The notes below the pieces were generated by a model that saw only the letters and a list, made by a program, of their open reading frames with translations, did no database searches and was not told the DNA's origin. From Albibacterium bauzanense (GTDB lineage: Bacteria > Bacteroidota > Bacteroidia > Sphingobacteriales > Sphingobacteriaceae), in contig NZ_SMGO01000003.1 in NCBI RefSeq assembly GCF_004339765.1, forward strand, positions 248,001-312,000: 64,000 nucleotides of DNA, given 5' to 3'. This document shows positions 27,360-36,844 of the stretch, piece by piece (positions within the stretch are counted from its first letter, which is position 1; each line of letters begins with the position of its first letter). A program made the position numbers and the translations under genes.

Positions 27360-28250
27360 CTACAACCATTTCTTTCTCTTAAACCAAAGATAGACTATAA
27401 TAGTAATCGCGATAATTACCATAACAACTATCGGATAAGACCATTTATAATGTAATTCAGGCATAAAAGCGAAATTCATTCCATAAAGCCCTACAATAAA
27501 GGTCGGAGGAAGCAAGAATACTGAAAAGATGGTTAAAACCTTCATTACCTCATTGGAGTTTTTAGAAGATAACGATAAATAAATATCAAGTAAATGAGTG
27601 GAATCCTCATGAGCCTGTTCAAAAAGCGTGTTGAGCTTTAAATGCAGATCTTTCAAGTCTTGCAAAACAACAATGTCATTATTCTCTACCGGTATCTTAT
27701 TAATCACTTCTTTTGTTAATAAAACCAACTTCATACAAACAGAAGCCTTACGTCGAATAAGATATAAATCCTTTAATATTTCCTTAGTCAGCGGTTTCAA
27801 AAAGATCATCTCCTCATAGTCGTCAATATTTTTGGAAAGAGCGGAAACGGTGTTCTCGTACGACTGCAAAATATACCAGTTAATCTTCGTTACTAGTTCA
27901 ATACTGCTATCATAGCTGCTTGCTTCAAATATCTTCTTTAAAAAAGGTTGCTTAATACGATGAACGGTAACAACCAAGTCTGCATTATAGAAAATAGCAA
28001 CCTTGCTACTTATACCCTGTACCGTATGAGACTCAACAGGTATGTCATCTAACAATATACGTGTAATTGCGAATTGCATGTTTCCCAGGTTTTCATTCTT
28101 AGGAAGATGATCAGGCTGCAAACAATCACGTAAAGTATATTTATGCAACTTAAATTGCTTACTTATCTGTTTAATCTCTGCTTCGGATGGATTAGAAACA
28201 TCAACCCATTTAAAACTCTGAGATTCCTTACTTAAATCAACAATTGCCAT
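27360..28250 (-). CDS. CorA-family divalent metal transporter
   Basis: The protein has 296 residues: a large cytosolic N-terminal alpha/beta region, a long helix, and two membrane helices at the C-terminus. The signature GMN stands in LYGMNFAF just after the first membrane helix, and the basic KRKKWL tail ends it. Magnesium transport is likely, though cobalt/nickel or zinc cannot be excluded. Confidence 0.88.
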   Translation of the reverse strand: MAIVDLSKESQSFKWVDVSNPSEAEIKQISKQFKLHKYTLRDCLQPDHLPKNENLGNMQFAITRILLDDIPVESHTVQGISSKVAIFYNADLVVTVHRIKQPFLKKIFEASSYDSSIELVTKINWYILQSYENTVSALSKNIDDYEEMIFLKPLTKEILKDLYLIRRKASVCMKLVLLTKEVINKIPVENNDIVVLQDLKDLHLKLNTLFEQAHEDSTHLLDIYLSLSSKNSNEVMKVLTIFSVFLLPPTFIVGLYGMNFAFMPELHYKWSYPIVVMVIIAITIIVYLWFKRKKWL

Positions 28251-28417
28251 ATCGTTCTTTTCTCAAAGATAAAATATTATTAGAAAGTAAGATTGAACAG
28301 CTTTAAACAATTTACTTCGTTACCCGTATTTATACTGATAACAAATGCGATTTCTACCATAAAATAAAATATGAAAACATAAGACTTCTTCATTAGTTGA
28401 TAATGATAGTATTAATG

Positions 28418-28439
28418 TGAAGTGATATTTATTACTTCA
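28418..28439. repeat. inverted repeat before the first DUF4142 gene
   Basis: TGAAGT (28418-28423) and ACTTCA (28434-28439) form a perfect inverted repeat with a 10-base spacer just before the reading frame. It could be an operator or an mRNA hairpin. Confidence 0.35.
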
Positions 28440-28462
28440 TAAAAATGGTTAAAAAGAATATT

Positions 28463-28996
28463 ATGAAAAAATTAAGATTATTAAGTACTGTAATTATAGC
28501 TTTAATAACTGTACTAGCCTTTCAATCATGTGATGACGATGATGCAGATAACATCAGAATGGATAATCAAACATTTGTAACGAAAGCTTCAGGCAGCAAT
28601 AACTTTGAAATCGCTGCAGGAACGTTAGCAATGTCTAAGGGTGAAAGCGAACTTGTAAGAGACTATGGAAATCATATGGTAGAAGATCATACGGCTGTTG
28701 GTGTTGAATTATCAGCCCTTGCAGAATCAAAAGATTGGATTATATCAACAGAATTACAAGCAGAAGACAAAATTAAAATAGCCACTCTTACCGCCTTAAC
28801 AGGTACAGCTTTCGATAAAGAATATGCTGAAATAATGGTAGAATCTCATGAAGACGCTGTCGACCTCTTTACTAGCGCTTCAGGTTCAAATGGTGTTATG
28901 GATACAGAATTAAAAAGTTTTGCTTCCGGAAAACTACCCACTCTAAAAACACATCTTGAAGAAGCTCAAACTTTGGAGGCTGAAGTGGATAACTAG
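28463..28996 (+). CDS. DUF4142 lipoprotein, copy 1
   Basis: From ATG 28463 the protein is about 177 residues; an in-frame ATG at 28445 would add six. I chose 28463 because AATATT-ATG-AAAAAA fits the start context of the neighbouring paralogue (29024) and gives a short basic n-region. A lipobox (AFQSC) follows the hydrophobic stretch. The remainder is a four-helix, ferritin-like DUF4142 fold with conserved segments GESELVRDYGNHMVEDHTAVG and ESHEDAVDLFTSAS. The function is not established. The following gene is a paralogue. Confidence 0.82.
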   Translation: MKKLRLLSTVIIALITVLAFQSCDDDDADNIRMDNQTFVTKASGSNNFEIAAGTLAMSKGESELVRDYGNHMVEDHTAVGVELSALAESKDWIISTELQAEDKIKIATLTALTGTAFDKEYAEIMVESHEDAVDLFTSASGSNGVMDTELKSFASGKLPTLKTHLEEAQTLEAEVDN

Positions 28997-29023
28997 TATG
29001 ACATTATTTTTAAAAATAAAATT

Positions 29024-29635
29024 ATGAAAAAGTCAAGTTATTTGATCGTCTTTGCAATTCTTTTATGGGGATTACAAGCTTGTAACAACCGTAGTAAAGA
29101 TAGCGTTGATTTAGCTGAAGATGCTAACAACACCAGTCAGGATACATCAGTGTATAGAACTGTTCCTGACTTAGGTGTAGCAACCAATGAGAGTTATAAT
29201 GATGCTGACTTTGCCGTTCAGGCTGCCGATGGTGGAATGACAGAAGAGCAATTAGGAAAAATTGCATTAACCAATGCTCAAGACCAGCGAGTAAAAGATT
29301 TCGGACAAAGAATGATTACCGATCATGGCAAAGCAAATAAAGAGTTAATGACGTTAGCAAAAGAAAAAGGCATCGTCCTGCCAACTACAATTAGTAGAGA
29401 AAACTCCGAACATATGGCAGATTTAAATAACAAGAACGGTACGACCTTCGATAAAGATTATATGGACATGATGGTAAAAGATCATAAAAAAACCGTTCAG
29501 TTATTTGAAACAGCATCTCAGCAAGGAAAAGATGCAGATATAAAAGCTTTTGCTACTAAAACCTTACCAACACTGAAGCAGCATTTAGAATCTGCAGATT
29601 CATTGAATAATAGTTTAAAGGATGTTAATCAATAA
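29024..29635 (+). CDS. DUF4142 lipoprotein, copy 2
   Basis: The 203 residues have a signal with lipobox LQAC and a polar linker of about 45 residues. The DUF4142 domain follows, with conserved NAQDQRVKDFGQRMITDHGKAN and MVKDHKKTVQLFETAS. It is a paralogue of the preceding gene, 27 nt apart, so the two form a pair. Confidence 0.83.
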   Translation: MKKSSYLIVFAILLWGLQACNNRSKDSVDLAEDANNTSQDTSVYRTVPDLGVATNESYNDADFAVQAADGGMTEEQLGKIALTNAQDQRVKDFGQRMITDHGKANKELMTLAKEKGIVLPTTISRENSEHMADLNNKNGTTFDKDYMDMMVKDHKKTVQLFETASQQGKDADIKAFATKTLPTLKQHLESADSLNNSLKDVNQ

Positions 29636-29667
29636 TAAAGGCTTAAGACTAAACATATCATATTTAG

Positions 29668-29699
29668 AAATGGCTCCATAAAATTTTGGGGCCATTTTT
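29668..29699 (+). terminator. terminator after the DUF4142 pair
   Basis: AAATGGCTCC pairs with GGGGCCATTT (one G-U) around a 10-base loop, and T's follow. Confidence 0.82.
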
Positions 29700-29793
29700 C
29701 GTAAAGGGTTATTTTAACAATAAATTCTTTCTTATTTAAATTTTTCCTATTTTCGGTCTAAGCATTCAATGCGTCTAACAGACACTAAAAGCT

Positions 29794-29808
29794 ATAAGCA
29801 TTGCTTAT
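29794..29808. repeat. small inverted repeat upstream of the ECF sigma gene
   Basis: ATAAGC-ATT-GCTTAT (29794-29808) is a perfect inverted repeat 41 nt before the TTG start of the ECF sigma gene. It could be an operator or a 5'-UTR hairpin. Confidence 0.3.
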
Positions 29809-29848
29809 TACACCATATAAACCATTTTAAACTAAAAATCACTAAGAA

Positions 29849-30439
29849 TTGAACATTCATAAAAAAGACGATGCATTTTTATGGAATAAATTGAAGGGAG
29901 GCTGTACCACAGCATTGGGCAATTTATATGATCTTTATATCGAGGAGTTATTTTCTTATGGAATTAAAATACATCAGAACCGAGAATTCGTTAAAGATTG
30001 TATACATGATCTATTCTTAGACCTATACAAGTACCATAATAATTTAGCAAAAACAGACAATGTAAAATATTACTTGCTTCTATCCTTAAAAAGGAAAATC
30101 ATTAAAAACATTCAATTAAACAAAACTCATCTTCCAGAAATAGATATCCTTAATACTTACAATCAAGAATTTTATATAGGTTCTATCGAAGAAGAACTAA
30201 TCAAAGAAGAAAGCTTTGCCGAGCAAGACTTAAAACTTACAAAAGCATTAGATCTTCTTTCGAAAACTCAAAAACAAGGCTTATATCTCCGTTTTAATAA
30301 AAACAAATCATACGAAGAAATAGCTAAAACAATGAACATTACAGTCCAAACCTCGCGAACCACAATTTATAGAGGAATAAAATCTTTAAGAAAAAAGCTG
30401 ACTTTGCTTAGCATCATTATCTCAAGTATTCCTCTCTAG
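29849..30439 (+). CDS. ECF-type RNA polymerase sigma factor (TTG start)
   Basis: The 196 residues contain a sigma region 2 (ALGNLYDLYIEELFSYG with DCIHDLFLDLYKY) and a C-terminal region 4 helix-turn-helix (KSYEEIAKTMNITVQTSRTTIYRGIKSLRKK). No ATG precedes the first conserved segment in frame. The reading frame begins with TTG at 29849, the likely start. It is followed by a FecR gene, so it is probably held inactive until the receptor signals. It is of the Bacteroidota SusC-linked sigma group. Confidence 0.85.
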   Translation: MNIHKKDDAFLWNKLKGGCTTALGNLYDLYIEELFSYGIKIHQNREFVKDCIHDLFLDLYKYHNNLAKTDNVKYYLLLSLKRKIIKNIQLNKTHLPEIDILNTYNQEFYIGSIEEELIKEESFAEQDLKLTKALDLLSKTQKQGLYLRFNKNKSYEEIAKTMNITVQTSRTTIYRGIKSLRKKLTLLSIIISSIPL

Positions 30440-30455
30440 CTCTCAAGTATTCCTC
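30420..30455 (+). repeat. 21-bp tandem duplication at the ECF sigma stop codon
   Basis: TCTCAAGTATTCCTC occurs at 30420-30434 and 30441-30455, with a period of 21 bp. The repeat stays in frame: the protein end SSIPL is followed after TAG by codons for LSSIPP and TAA. It is a likely recent slip that lies across the stop. Confidence 0.6.
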
Positions 30456-30583
30456 CTTAAACTCTTCTTTGAAAAAGAAAAACATTCAGCAATAAAAATT
30501 TATTTTAAAATAACTGTCTATAAAAGCCTACTTCCTTACTTATATATATAAAGACAAAATTCATCACGTCTCTATATAAAATA

Positions 30584-31621
30584 ATGAAAGACAGTAACAC
30601 AAACGAAACACCTTCTCTAACACAAGAAGAAAAAGACAACTTAAAAAAACGTATTACCCATTCTATATTTTCATATAAAAGAAAACTTAGGATCAAATAT
30701 GCCATCGCAGCTAGTCTTATCCTATTTCTTTCTATAGGTTTATTTCTTCATTACAATCATTCAACACCCCTCCAATCAATAGATAATGAAAAATATACAT
30801 CCTTACTTCAAAATTTAAATGCTGATACCCTACAAAATGTGACATTGGTTTTAAATGAGAACCAAAATATTGATATAGCAGATAATAACTCAAGCATCTC
30901 CTACTCCTCCACAGGTGAAAAGATCAAGATCGGCAACTCACAAATCGTAGATGACAATACGCGTGTGACCATGAATACTTTAATCGTTCCCTATGGCAAA
31001 AGAACAAAGCTTCAACTATCTGATGGAAGCACCGTTTGGCTCAATTCAGGTTCAAAACTGGCCTACCCTGCTAGTTTTAATGAAGATAAAAGAAAAGTAT
31101 ACCTAGAAGGGGAAGCTATTTTTGAAGTTACTCATGACAAATCACATCCATTCATGGTTATTGCAAAAGATTTCGAAATTGAAGTACTGGGAACAGTATT
31201 TAATGTAAGTAATTATAGCGATGACCCTTCCATCAACACAGTTCTAAAAAATGGAAGTGTAAAAATCCAATACAAAGGAAATTCAATCAAAGATCAAAGT
31301 CTTATTATTAAGCCGGGTACGTTTGCCTCCTATTCTAAAGACTCACGCAGTATTTCAACAGCTACCGTCGATGTAGATAAATATTTTTCATGGAGAGATG
31401 GTATCATAATCTTCAAAAATGATAACCTAAAAGATATTATGAAACAATTATCGCGCTACTACAATGCATCTATTGAGATTAAAAACAAGCGGCTCGAAAA
31501 TCAGACATTCTCAGGTTCACTGGATTTAAAAGAAACAGTAGAACAGGTTCTGAACATCATTAAAGAAACATCGGATTTCGAATTCGAAAAGACAACAAAT
31601 AACCAATTTATTATTAACTAA
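30584..31621 (+). CDS. FecR-type anti-sigma factor
   Basis: The 345 residues have a cytosolic N-terminus, one membrane helix (about 40-56), a periplasmic FecR domain (VPYGKRTKLQLSDGSTVWLNSGS, then EVTHDKSHPFMV) and a C-terminal DUF4974 with DIMKQLSRYYNASIEI. Such proteins bind the STN domain of a TonB receptor and release the cognate sigma factor when ligand is bound. The adjoining genes are the ECF sigma factor and a SusC with an STN domain, which fits. Confidence 0.93.
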   Translation: MKDSNTNETPSLTQEEKDNLKKRITHSIFSYKRKLRIKYAIAASLILFLSIGLFLHYNHSTPLQSIDNEKYTSLLQNLNADTLQNVTLVLNENQNIDIADNNSSISYSSTGEKIKIGNSQIVDDNTRVTMNTLIVPYGKRTKLQLSDGSTVWLNSGSKLAYPASFNEDKRKVYLEGEAIFEVTHDKSHPFMVIAKDFEIEVLGTVFNVSNYSDDPSINTVLKNGSVKIQYKGNSIKDQSLIIKPGTFASYSKDSRSISTATVDVDKYFSWRDGIIIFKNDNLKDIMKQLSRYYNASIEIKNKRLENQTFSGSLDLKETVEQVLNIIKETSDFEFEKTTNNQFIIN

Positions 31622-31666
31622 AAACCAGGAAATATGAAATAAACATCAACTAACCTAATTAAAAAA

Positions 31667-31723
31667 GTCAGAAGATGCGCTAACATCCTCTGACAGTCGA
31701 TTTAACATCGCTGGAAATCCAGC
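31667..31723 (+). other. two hairpins in the fecR-susC gap
   Basis: GTCAGAAGATG (31667-31677) pairs with CATCCTCTGAC (31684-31694), one mismatch, and GCTGG-AAAT-CCAGC (31710-31723) is a second stem. No long T run follows, so they may be processing or partial-termination structures that set susC levels apart from the regulators. Confidence 0.45.
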
Positions 31724-31751
31724 AATACTAAAATTTTAGAAAAACAAAATT

Positions 31752-34700
31752 ATGAATAAAAATCGTATTGCCCCCAATAATTGGGAGAGGCACCGAATTT
31801 TCAGGTTTAAATTTTTAACCGCTATGAAAATATTTGTACTGTTGACTTGCATCGGACTAAGTTCTGCATATGCAAATGCATCATATTCTCAAACCAAAAT
31901 GGATGTTAAAGTCCAAAGTGTAGGTATTGAGGACTTATTTAAACAAATTCAAAACTCAAGTGAATATATCTTTTTTTATAAAGATGGTATCCTGAATAAA
32001 AACCGGAAAGTATCTCTGAATCTAAAAAATGCAACACTCCCTCAGATTCTTGATGAAGTTTTCCACAACACCAACCTCGATTATAAGATTGATGACAGAC
32101 AGGTAGTTATCAGACAAAAAGCAATGGTTCTCTCAAAAGAAACCCTAGTTGCTAATGTTCAAGCACAGCGGTTTAGAATTTCAGGAACTATAGTCGACCA
32201 ACAAGGGCTAGTATTACCAGGAGCAAATATTACAGAAAAAGGAACCAGCAATGGTGTGGTTTCTGATGTAAATGGCAATTACTCCCTTGAAGTAAGCAAC
32301 CGTAATGCAATCCTTCAAGTCTCTTATATTGGATATACTCTAAAGGAGATCAATGTTAATGGACAAGATAGAATAAACGTTTCATTAAGTGAAGACGCAA
32401 CAGCATTAGAAGATGTTGTTGTTGTTGGTTATGGCGTTCAACGAAAAAGCGACTTAACCGGGTCTATATCACAAGTAAAAGCTGCTGATATAGAAAACCG
32501 TACCGTTACTACAGCACAACAAGCATTACAAGGTAAAGCTGCTGGTATCCAGGTTATACAAACTTCTGGAGCTCCCGGCAAAAATGCCACCGTACGTATC
32601 CGTGGGTATAGTTCTAACTCTGCCTCTGAACCTTTATATGTAGTTGATGGCTTAAGAATAAGTGATATCGGTGCCATTGATCCTAACAACATTGAAAGCA
32701 TGGAAATTCTGAAAGATGCTGCATCTGCTGCGATATACGGCGCTGAAGCAGGAAACGGAGTAGTCTTAATTACTACAAAAAAAGGAAAACAAGGCAACGG
32801 AAAGATAACATATGATTATATGTATTCAGTAAATGAGTTAAACAAGATTCCTAAAATCATGAACTCCAATGAATATATCAATTACATGACCGAAGGAAAC
32901 ATCATCACAGAAAATGAGATATCCTCATTATGGGATGGTAAAACAAGTACTAAATGGACAGACGTAGCTTTTGAAAACTCAGTAATGCAAAGACATAATC
33001 TAGGTTTTCAAGGAGGAAATGACAAAGGTTCTTATTATGTATCCTTATCACACTTAAACCAGAATGGTATCATCAAAGGCGATAACGATGTTTATAAACG
33101 CCTAACCGGAATGATCAATGCTGATTACAAGATAAAGCCTTGGATAAAAATAGGAACAACAAATGTTCTCGAAAAATGGGAAACTAAATCGGTTTCTGAA
33201 AACTCTGAATATGGTAGCTTGCTGGCATCCGTTTTAACGATGGATCCACTAACTCCGGATGTATACGATGCTGACAAATTACCTCCTTTTATGCAAAACC
33301 TTCTCGATAATGGAAGAGTATTGCTCAGAAACCCACAAGGCCAGTACTATGGTTTATCTCAGATCTTTGAATCAGAGCAAGTTCATCCGGGAATTATGCG
33401 CGATAACAGTGTAGGTAACAATGGGGGTTCAAATCTTTTAGGAACTCTATTTGCCGATATTACACCCATCAAAAACCTAACTTTCACATCGAAACTGGGT
33501 TATAGAGGCTCATTTGGCAACGACTATACATTTGCAAAAATATATTATGCAAATGCCGTAACCTATAGAAATGACATCAATGTAAGCCGTACTTCAAGAA
33601 ACAGCATCTATTACCAATGGGAAAATTTCGCGAATTATAATTTTAGCGTAAATGATCACAACTTTACAGCCCTCTTAGGTACCTCCTATCAGCACAGTGA
33701 AAGCACATCTGTAAATGGAGCAGGGAATGCAATTACTAAAGATGATCCTTTATATTGGGATTTAGGCTATCTAACACCTTCAGCTACTAAAACTGTTGGC
33801 GGAGGCTCCAATTACTCTCGTAAGATGTCATACTTCGGGCGTATCAATTACAACTACCTGGATAGGTACTTATTCCAGGCATCAATTCGTAGAGATGCCA
33901 GTGATACATCGGTATTGCCTTATGAAAACAGATGGGGAACTTTCCCGGCCTTTTCTGCAGGTTATGTAATTTCAGAGGAAGATTTCTTTCCAGAAATCAA
34001 TGCCCTTTCATTCCTAAAACTAAGAGCAAGTTGGGGACAAAATGGCAGTACAGGCCCTTTAGGAGGTTACGCATACAGAGCTGCAATAACTTCAGGCGGA
34101 AGCTACCCGTATACAGATGATATTATCTATCAAATTGCATCATCACCTTCACGTTTAAGCAATCCAGAATTAAAATGGGAAACCTCAGAGCAATTAGACT
34201 TTGGTTTTGATCTAAGGGCATTCAAGAATCGTTTATCGTTGTCTTTTGATTATTACGACAAAAAAACCAAAGATCTCCTAGTTGCAATTACACCACCCTA
34301 TGAAACTGGTGTAAGTACCACTACAGTAAACGCAGGTAATGTATCTAACAGAGGGTTAGAATTAGAACTGGGCTGGAATGATCAAATCAATGATTTCTCT
34401 TATGGTATCCGTGGAAATATAGCCACCCTTAAAAACAAAGTAACCTATTTAGATCCTAGTATCTCAAGAATAAGTGGAGCCTCTTACCATACAAACCAAG
34501 GAATAACAGCTTTTGAAGAAGGTTTACCAGTATGGTATTTTAGAGGATATCAAGTAGAAGATATCGACAATGCTACCGGTAATCCAATATTCAGAGATCA
34601 ACTGACTGTAGATAGTAATAAAGATGGCATCAATGATCAAACAGACGGAATAATTAACGATGATGATAAGGTAATGATTGGAAGCGCGATCCCAGACTTT

Positions 34701-35174
34701 ACTTATGGCATTACATTATCAGCTGCTTATAAAGGATTTGATTTAACTGTTTTTGGTGCCGGCTCTAAAGGAAATGATATTTTCAATGCTCTTACAAGAA
34801 CAGACCGTCCTAGAGGAAATAAATTGTCTATATTTTATGATGATCGCTGGACTCCAGAGAACCAAAACGCACAATACCCTCGTCCAAATGCAAATGGAGA
34901 AGATAAATATTGGATTAGCGATGCAGCAATCTTTGATGGTTCTTTCTTCAAGATCAAACAAATTCAAGTAGGCTACAGTCTACCTCAAAAATTCTCAAAA
35001 GGCTTTCTTAGCAATAGCAGAATTTATGTTTCCCTTGACGACTGGTTTACATTTACAAAATATCCAGGCATGGACCCTGAAGCATCAGCAGGTTCAACTT
35101 CTGCATTGGGTGTAGACAAAGGTTCATACCCTATTTCAAGGAAAGCAGTTGTAGGTATAAATTTAACTTTTTAA
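31752..35174 (+). CDS. SusC/RagA-family TonB-dependent receptor with STN domain
   Basis: This 1140-residue outer-membrane receptor starts with a long basic leader and a signal peptide (cleavage near YAQ/ASYS; ATG 31824 would give a shorter, more ordinary signal). An STN secretin/TonB short N-terminal domain (about 50-105) can signal to FecR. It is followed by a carboxypeptidase-like domain (about 145-220, FRISGTIVDQQG), a plug with VVVGYGVQRKSDLTGS and the SusC-type motif DPNNIESMEILKDAAS, then the barrel to an aromatic C-terminal Phe. It imports a ligand, probably an oligosaccharide or another substrate of its neighbours' esterases. Confidence 0.95.
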   Translation: MNKNRIAPNNWERHRIFRFKFLTAMKIFVLLTCIGLSSAYANASYSQTKMDVKVQSVGIEDLFKQIQNSSEYIFFYKDGILNKNRKVSLNLKNATLPQILDEVFHNTNLDYKIDDRQVVIRQKAMVLSKETLVANVQAQRFRISGTIVDQQGLVLPGANITEKGTSNGVVSDVNGNYSLEVSNRNAILQVSYIGYTLKEINVNGQDRINVSLSEDATALEDVVVVGYGVQRKSDLTGSISQVKAADIENRTVTTAQQALQGKAAGIQVIQTSGAPGKNATVRIRGYSSNSASEPLYVVDGLRISDIGAIDPNNIESMEILKDAASAAIYGAEAGNGVVLITTKKGKQGNGKITYDYMYSVNELNKIPKIMNSNEYINYMTEGNIITENEISSLWDGKTSTKWTDVAFENSVMQRHNLGFQGGNDKGSYYVSLSHLNQNGIIKGDNDVYKRLTGMINADYKIKPWIKIGTTNVLEKWETKSVSENSEYGSLLASVLTMDPLTPDVYDADKLPPFMQNLLDNGRVLLRNPQGQYYGLSQIFESEQVHPGIMRDNSVGNNGGSNLLGTLFADITPIKNLTFTSKLGYRGSFGNDYTFAKIYYANAVTYRNDINVSRTSRNSIYYQWENFANYNFSVNDHNFTALLGTSYQHSESTSVNGAGNAITKDDPLYWDLGYLTPSATKTVGGGSNYSRKMSYFGRINYNYLDRYLFQASIRRDASDTSVLPYENRWGTFPAFSAGYVISEEDFFPEINALSFLKLRASWGQNGSTGPLGGYAYRAAITSGGSYPYTDDIIYQIASSPSRLSNPELKWETSEQLDFGFDLRAFKNRLSLSFDYYDKKTKDLLVAITPPYETGVSTTTVNAGNVSNRGLELELGWNDQINDFSYGIRGNIATLKNKVTYLDPSISRISGASYHTNQGITAFEEGLPVWYFRGYQVEDIDNATGNPIFRDQLTVDSNKDGINDQTDGIINDDDKVMIGSAIPDFTYGITLSAAYKGFDLTVFGAGSKGNDIFNALTRTDRPRGNKLSIFYDDRWTPENQNAQYPRPNANGEDKYWISDAAIFDGSFFKIKQIQVGYSLPQKFSKGFLSNSRIYVSLDDWFTFTKYPGMDPEASAGSTSALGVDKGSYPISRKAVVGINLTF

Positions 35175-35186
35175 TTTTTAGAAATT

Positions 35187-36767
35187 ATGAAATCAAAAAT
35201 ATTTTATACAAGCCTGCTATGTATGTTTATTATTCTTAGCAGCTGTAAAGATTCACTAATAGTTCCACAAAAAGGCGCAACCAGTACTGAAGACTTTTAC
35301 AAAACAGATAGCGATGCACAAGAAGCAATTGCGGCTGTATATTCAGCTTGGAGAGGCTCACAATTCAATCAATATTTTCTAAAGAACCTTCTTTCCGACG
35401 ATATAATTACTGGAGGAGGAGCTCGTGGAGATAATGCTCAATTTGAGCAAGTCAATGAATATAACTTCGGGCCTGCAAACACAACAGTAAGCGGTGTTTT
35501 CTCAAGTTACTATAATATCATCTATCTTTCTAACCAGGTAATAAATAATTTAGAAACAGATACAGATATAAAAGCCAGAGCAAATGCAGAAGCAAAAGTC
35601 GTACGCGCAGCAATTTATTTTGATCTGGTTACTCTATGGGGTGCAGTACCATTAGTAACAGCAGAATTAACTCCCAGCGAATATCAGCAACCAAATGGTA
35701 ATATAGCAGACATTTGGAAACAGATCGAAACAGATTATACAGAAGCGATTGCCAGTGGAGCTTTGCCGAAAAAAGGCAGTGCTAAGAATTTAGCTGAACC
35801 TGCGCGCTTAACAGAAGAAGCAGCCATTGCCTTTCTTGGAAAAGCTCAAGTATTTCAAGGTAAAAACGCAGAAGCGGCAACTACCCTGAAGAAAATAATA
35901 AACCCTGGAAAATATAGCTTATATGCAGATTATGAAAACGTATTGCGTGCAGTAGCTGATTTCAATAACGAGTCTATTTTTGAATTTAACTCTATTAATG
36001 ACCCTGATAATGCACTGAATCAAGGCAATACCATCCTTGGAACCATGTTAGGCTATCGTAGTGATAAATTAAATTTAACAGGTTATTATTCTGGTGTCCA
36101 GCCTATCTATCCAGCAGGATGGGGTTTTGCAAGCCCTAGAGTTGGTCTTTATAATGCCTTCGTACAAATGGAAGGTACAAACGGATATCGATTAAATAAC
36201 ACCATAAAAACATATAAAGATTTAATGGCAATGACCATCACCCTTAATCCAGGAACAGGATTATATGGAAATGAGGGTTATTTCAACTGGAAACAACGTT
36301 ACATAGGCTCTGAAGTAATCCCAACTTCTTTTGGATTCACAATAACAGCCAACTATCGTGTAATGCGCTATGCTGAAGTTCTATTATTAGCCGCTGAAGC
36401 GTCTATTAAATCAAATGACCCAGCAAGCGCACTTACTTATGTAAATATGGTTCGTGAACGTGCCCATTTAACAAAACTGGGATCGGTTACCTTAGATGAT
36501 ATCAAGAAAGAAAAACGTTTAGAACTTTGTTTTGAAGGTGTAAGATTTCAAGATCTGGTTCGCTGGGGAGATGCAAAGAGTGCATTAGAAAACCAAGGTA
36601 AAAATGTTCCTGTATTCTTTGGCGTAAAAGGAGACGGTTCATTCGATGTACAATATCCGTATACAAATACTGTCTTTGGTTTTATAACAGGGAAACATGA
36701 ATTACTCCCTTTCCCGGAACATGAAATGAACGTTAACAAACAAATTGATCAAAACAACAATTGGTAG
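35187..36767 (+). CDS. SusD/RagB-family surface lipoprotein
   Basis: The 526 residues have a lipoprotein signal (LSSC at about residue 20). The TPR-like SusD fold follows, with QEAIAAVYSAWRGSQFNQYF, the helix-rich ALTYVNMVRERA and the conserved KEKRLELCFEGVRFQDLVRWG near the C-terminus. It is the binding partner of the SusC upstream, which ends 12 nt before. Confidence 0.93.
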   Translation: MKSKIFYTSLLCMFIILSSCKDSLIVPQKGATSTEDFYKTDSDAQEAIAAVYSAWRGSQFNQYFLKNLLSDDIITGGGARGDNAQFEQVNEYNFGPANTTVSGVFSSYYNIIYLSNQVINNLETDTDIKARANAEAKVVRAAIYFDLVTLWGAVPLVTAELTPSEYQQPNGNIADIWKQIETDYTEAIASGALPKKGSAKNLAEPARLTEEAAIAFLGKAQVFQGKNAEAATTLKKIINPGKYSLYADYENVLRAVADFNNESIFEFNSINDPDNALNQGNTILGTMLGYRSDKLNLTGYYSGVQPIYPAGWGFASPRVGLYNAFVQMEGTNGYRLNNTIKTYKDLMAMTITLNPGTGLYGNEGYFNWKQRYIGSEVIPTSFGFTITANYRVMRYAEVLLLAAEASIKSNDPASALTYVNMVRERAHLTKLGSVTLDDIKKEKRLELCFEGVRFQDLVRWGDAKSALENQGKNVPVFFGVKGDGSFDVQYPYTNTVFGFITGKHELLPFPEHEMNVNKQIDQNNNW

Positions 36768-36776
36768 ATATATTCA

Positions 36777-36806
36777 GGTAGCATATCAAATATAGGTATG
36801 CTACCT
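36777..36806 (+). terminator. hairpin between susD and the first esterase
   Basis: AGGTAGCATA (36777-36786) and TATGCTACCT (36797-36806) form a perfect 10-bp stem, followed by ATTTTA. The T run is weak, so it may allow partial readthrough into the esterases rather than a full stop. Confidence 0.55.
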
Positions 36807-36844
36807 ATTTTAATTCAAATAAATAAATCAAATCAAATCAAACA

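Noticed and set aside
30584-35174. Iron-siderophore uptake operon (FecIRA type)
   Set aside because: The receptor is SusC-like, has a SusD partner and is followed by esterases, so a nutrient-polymer role is more likely.
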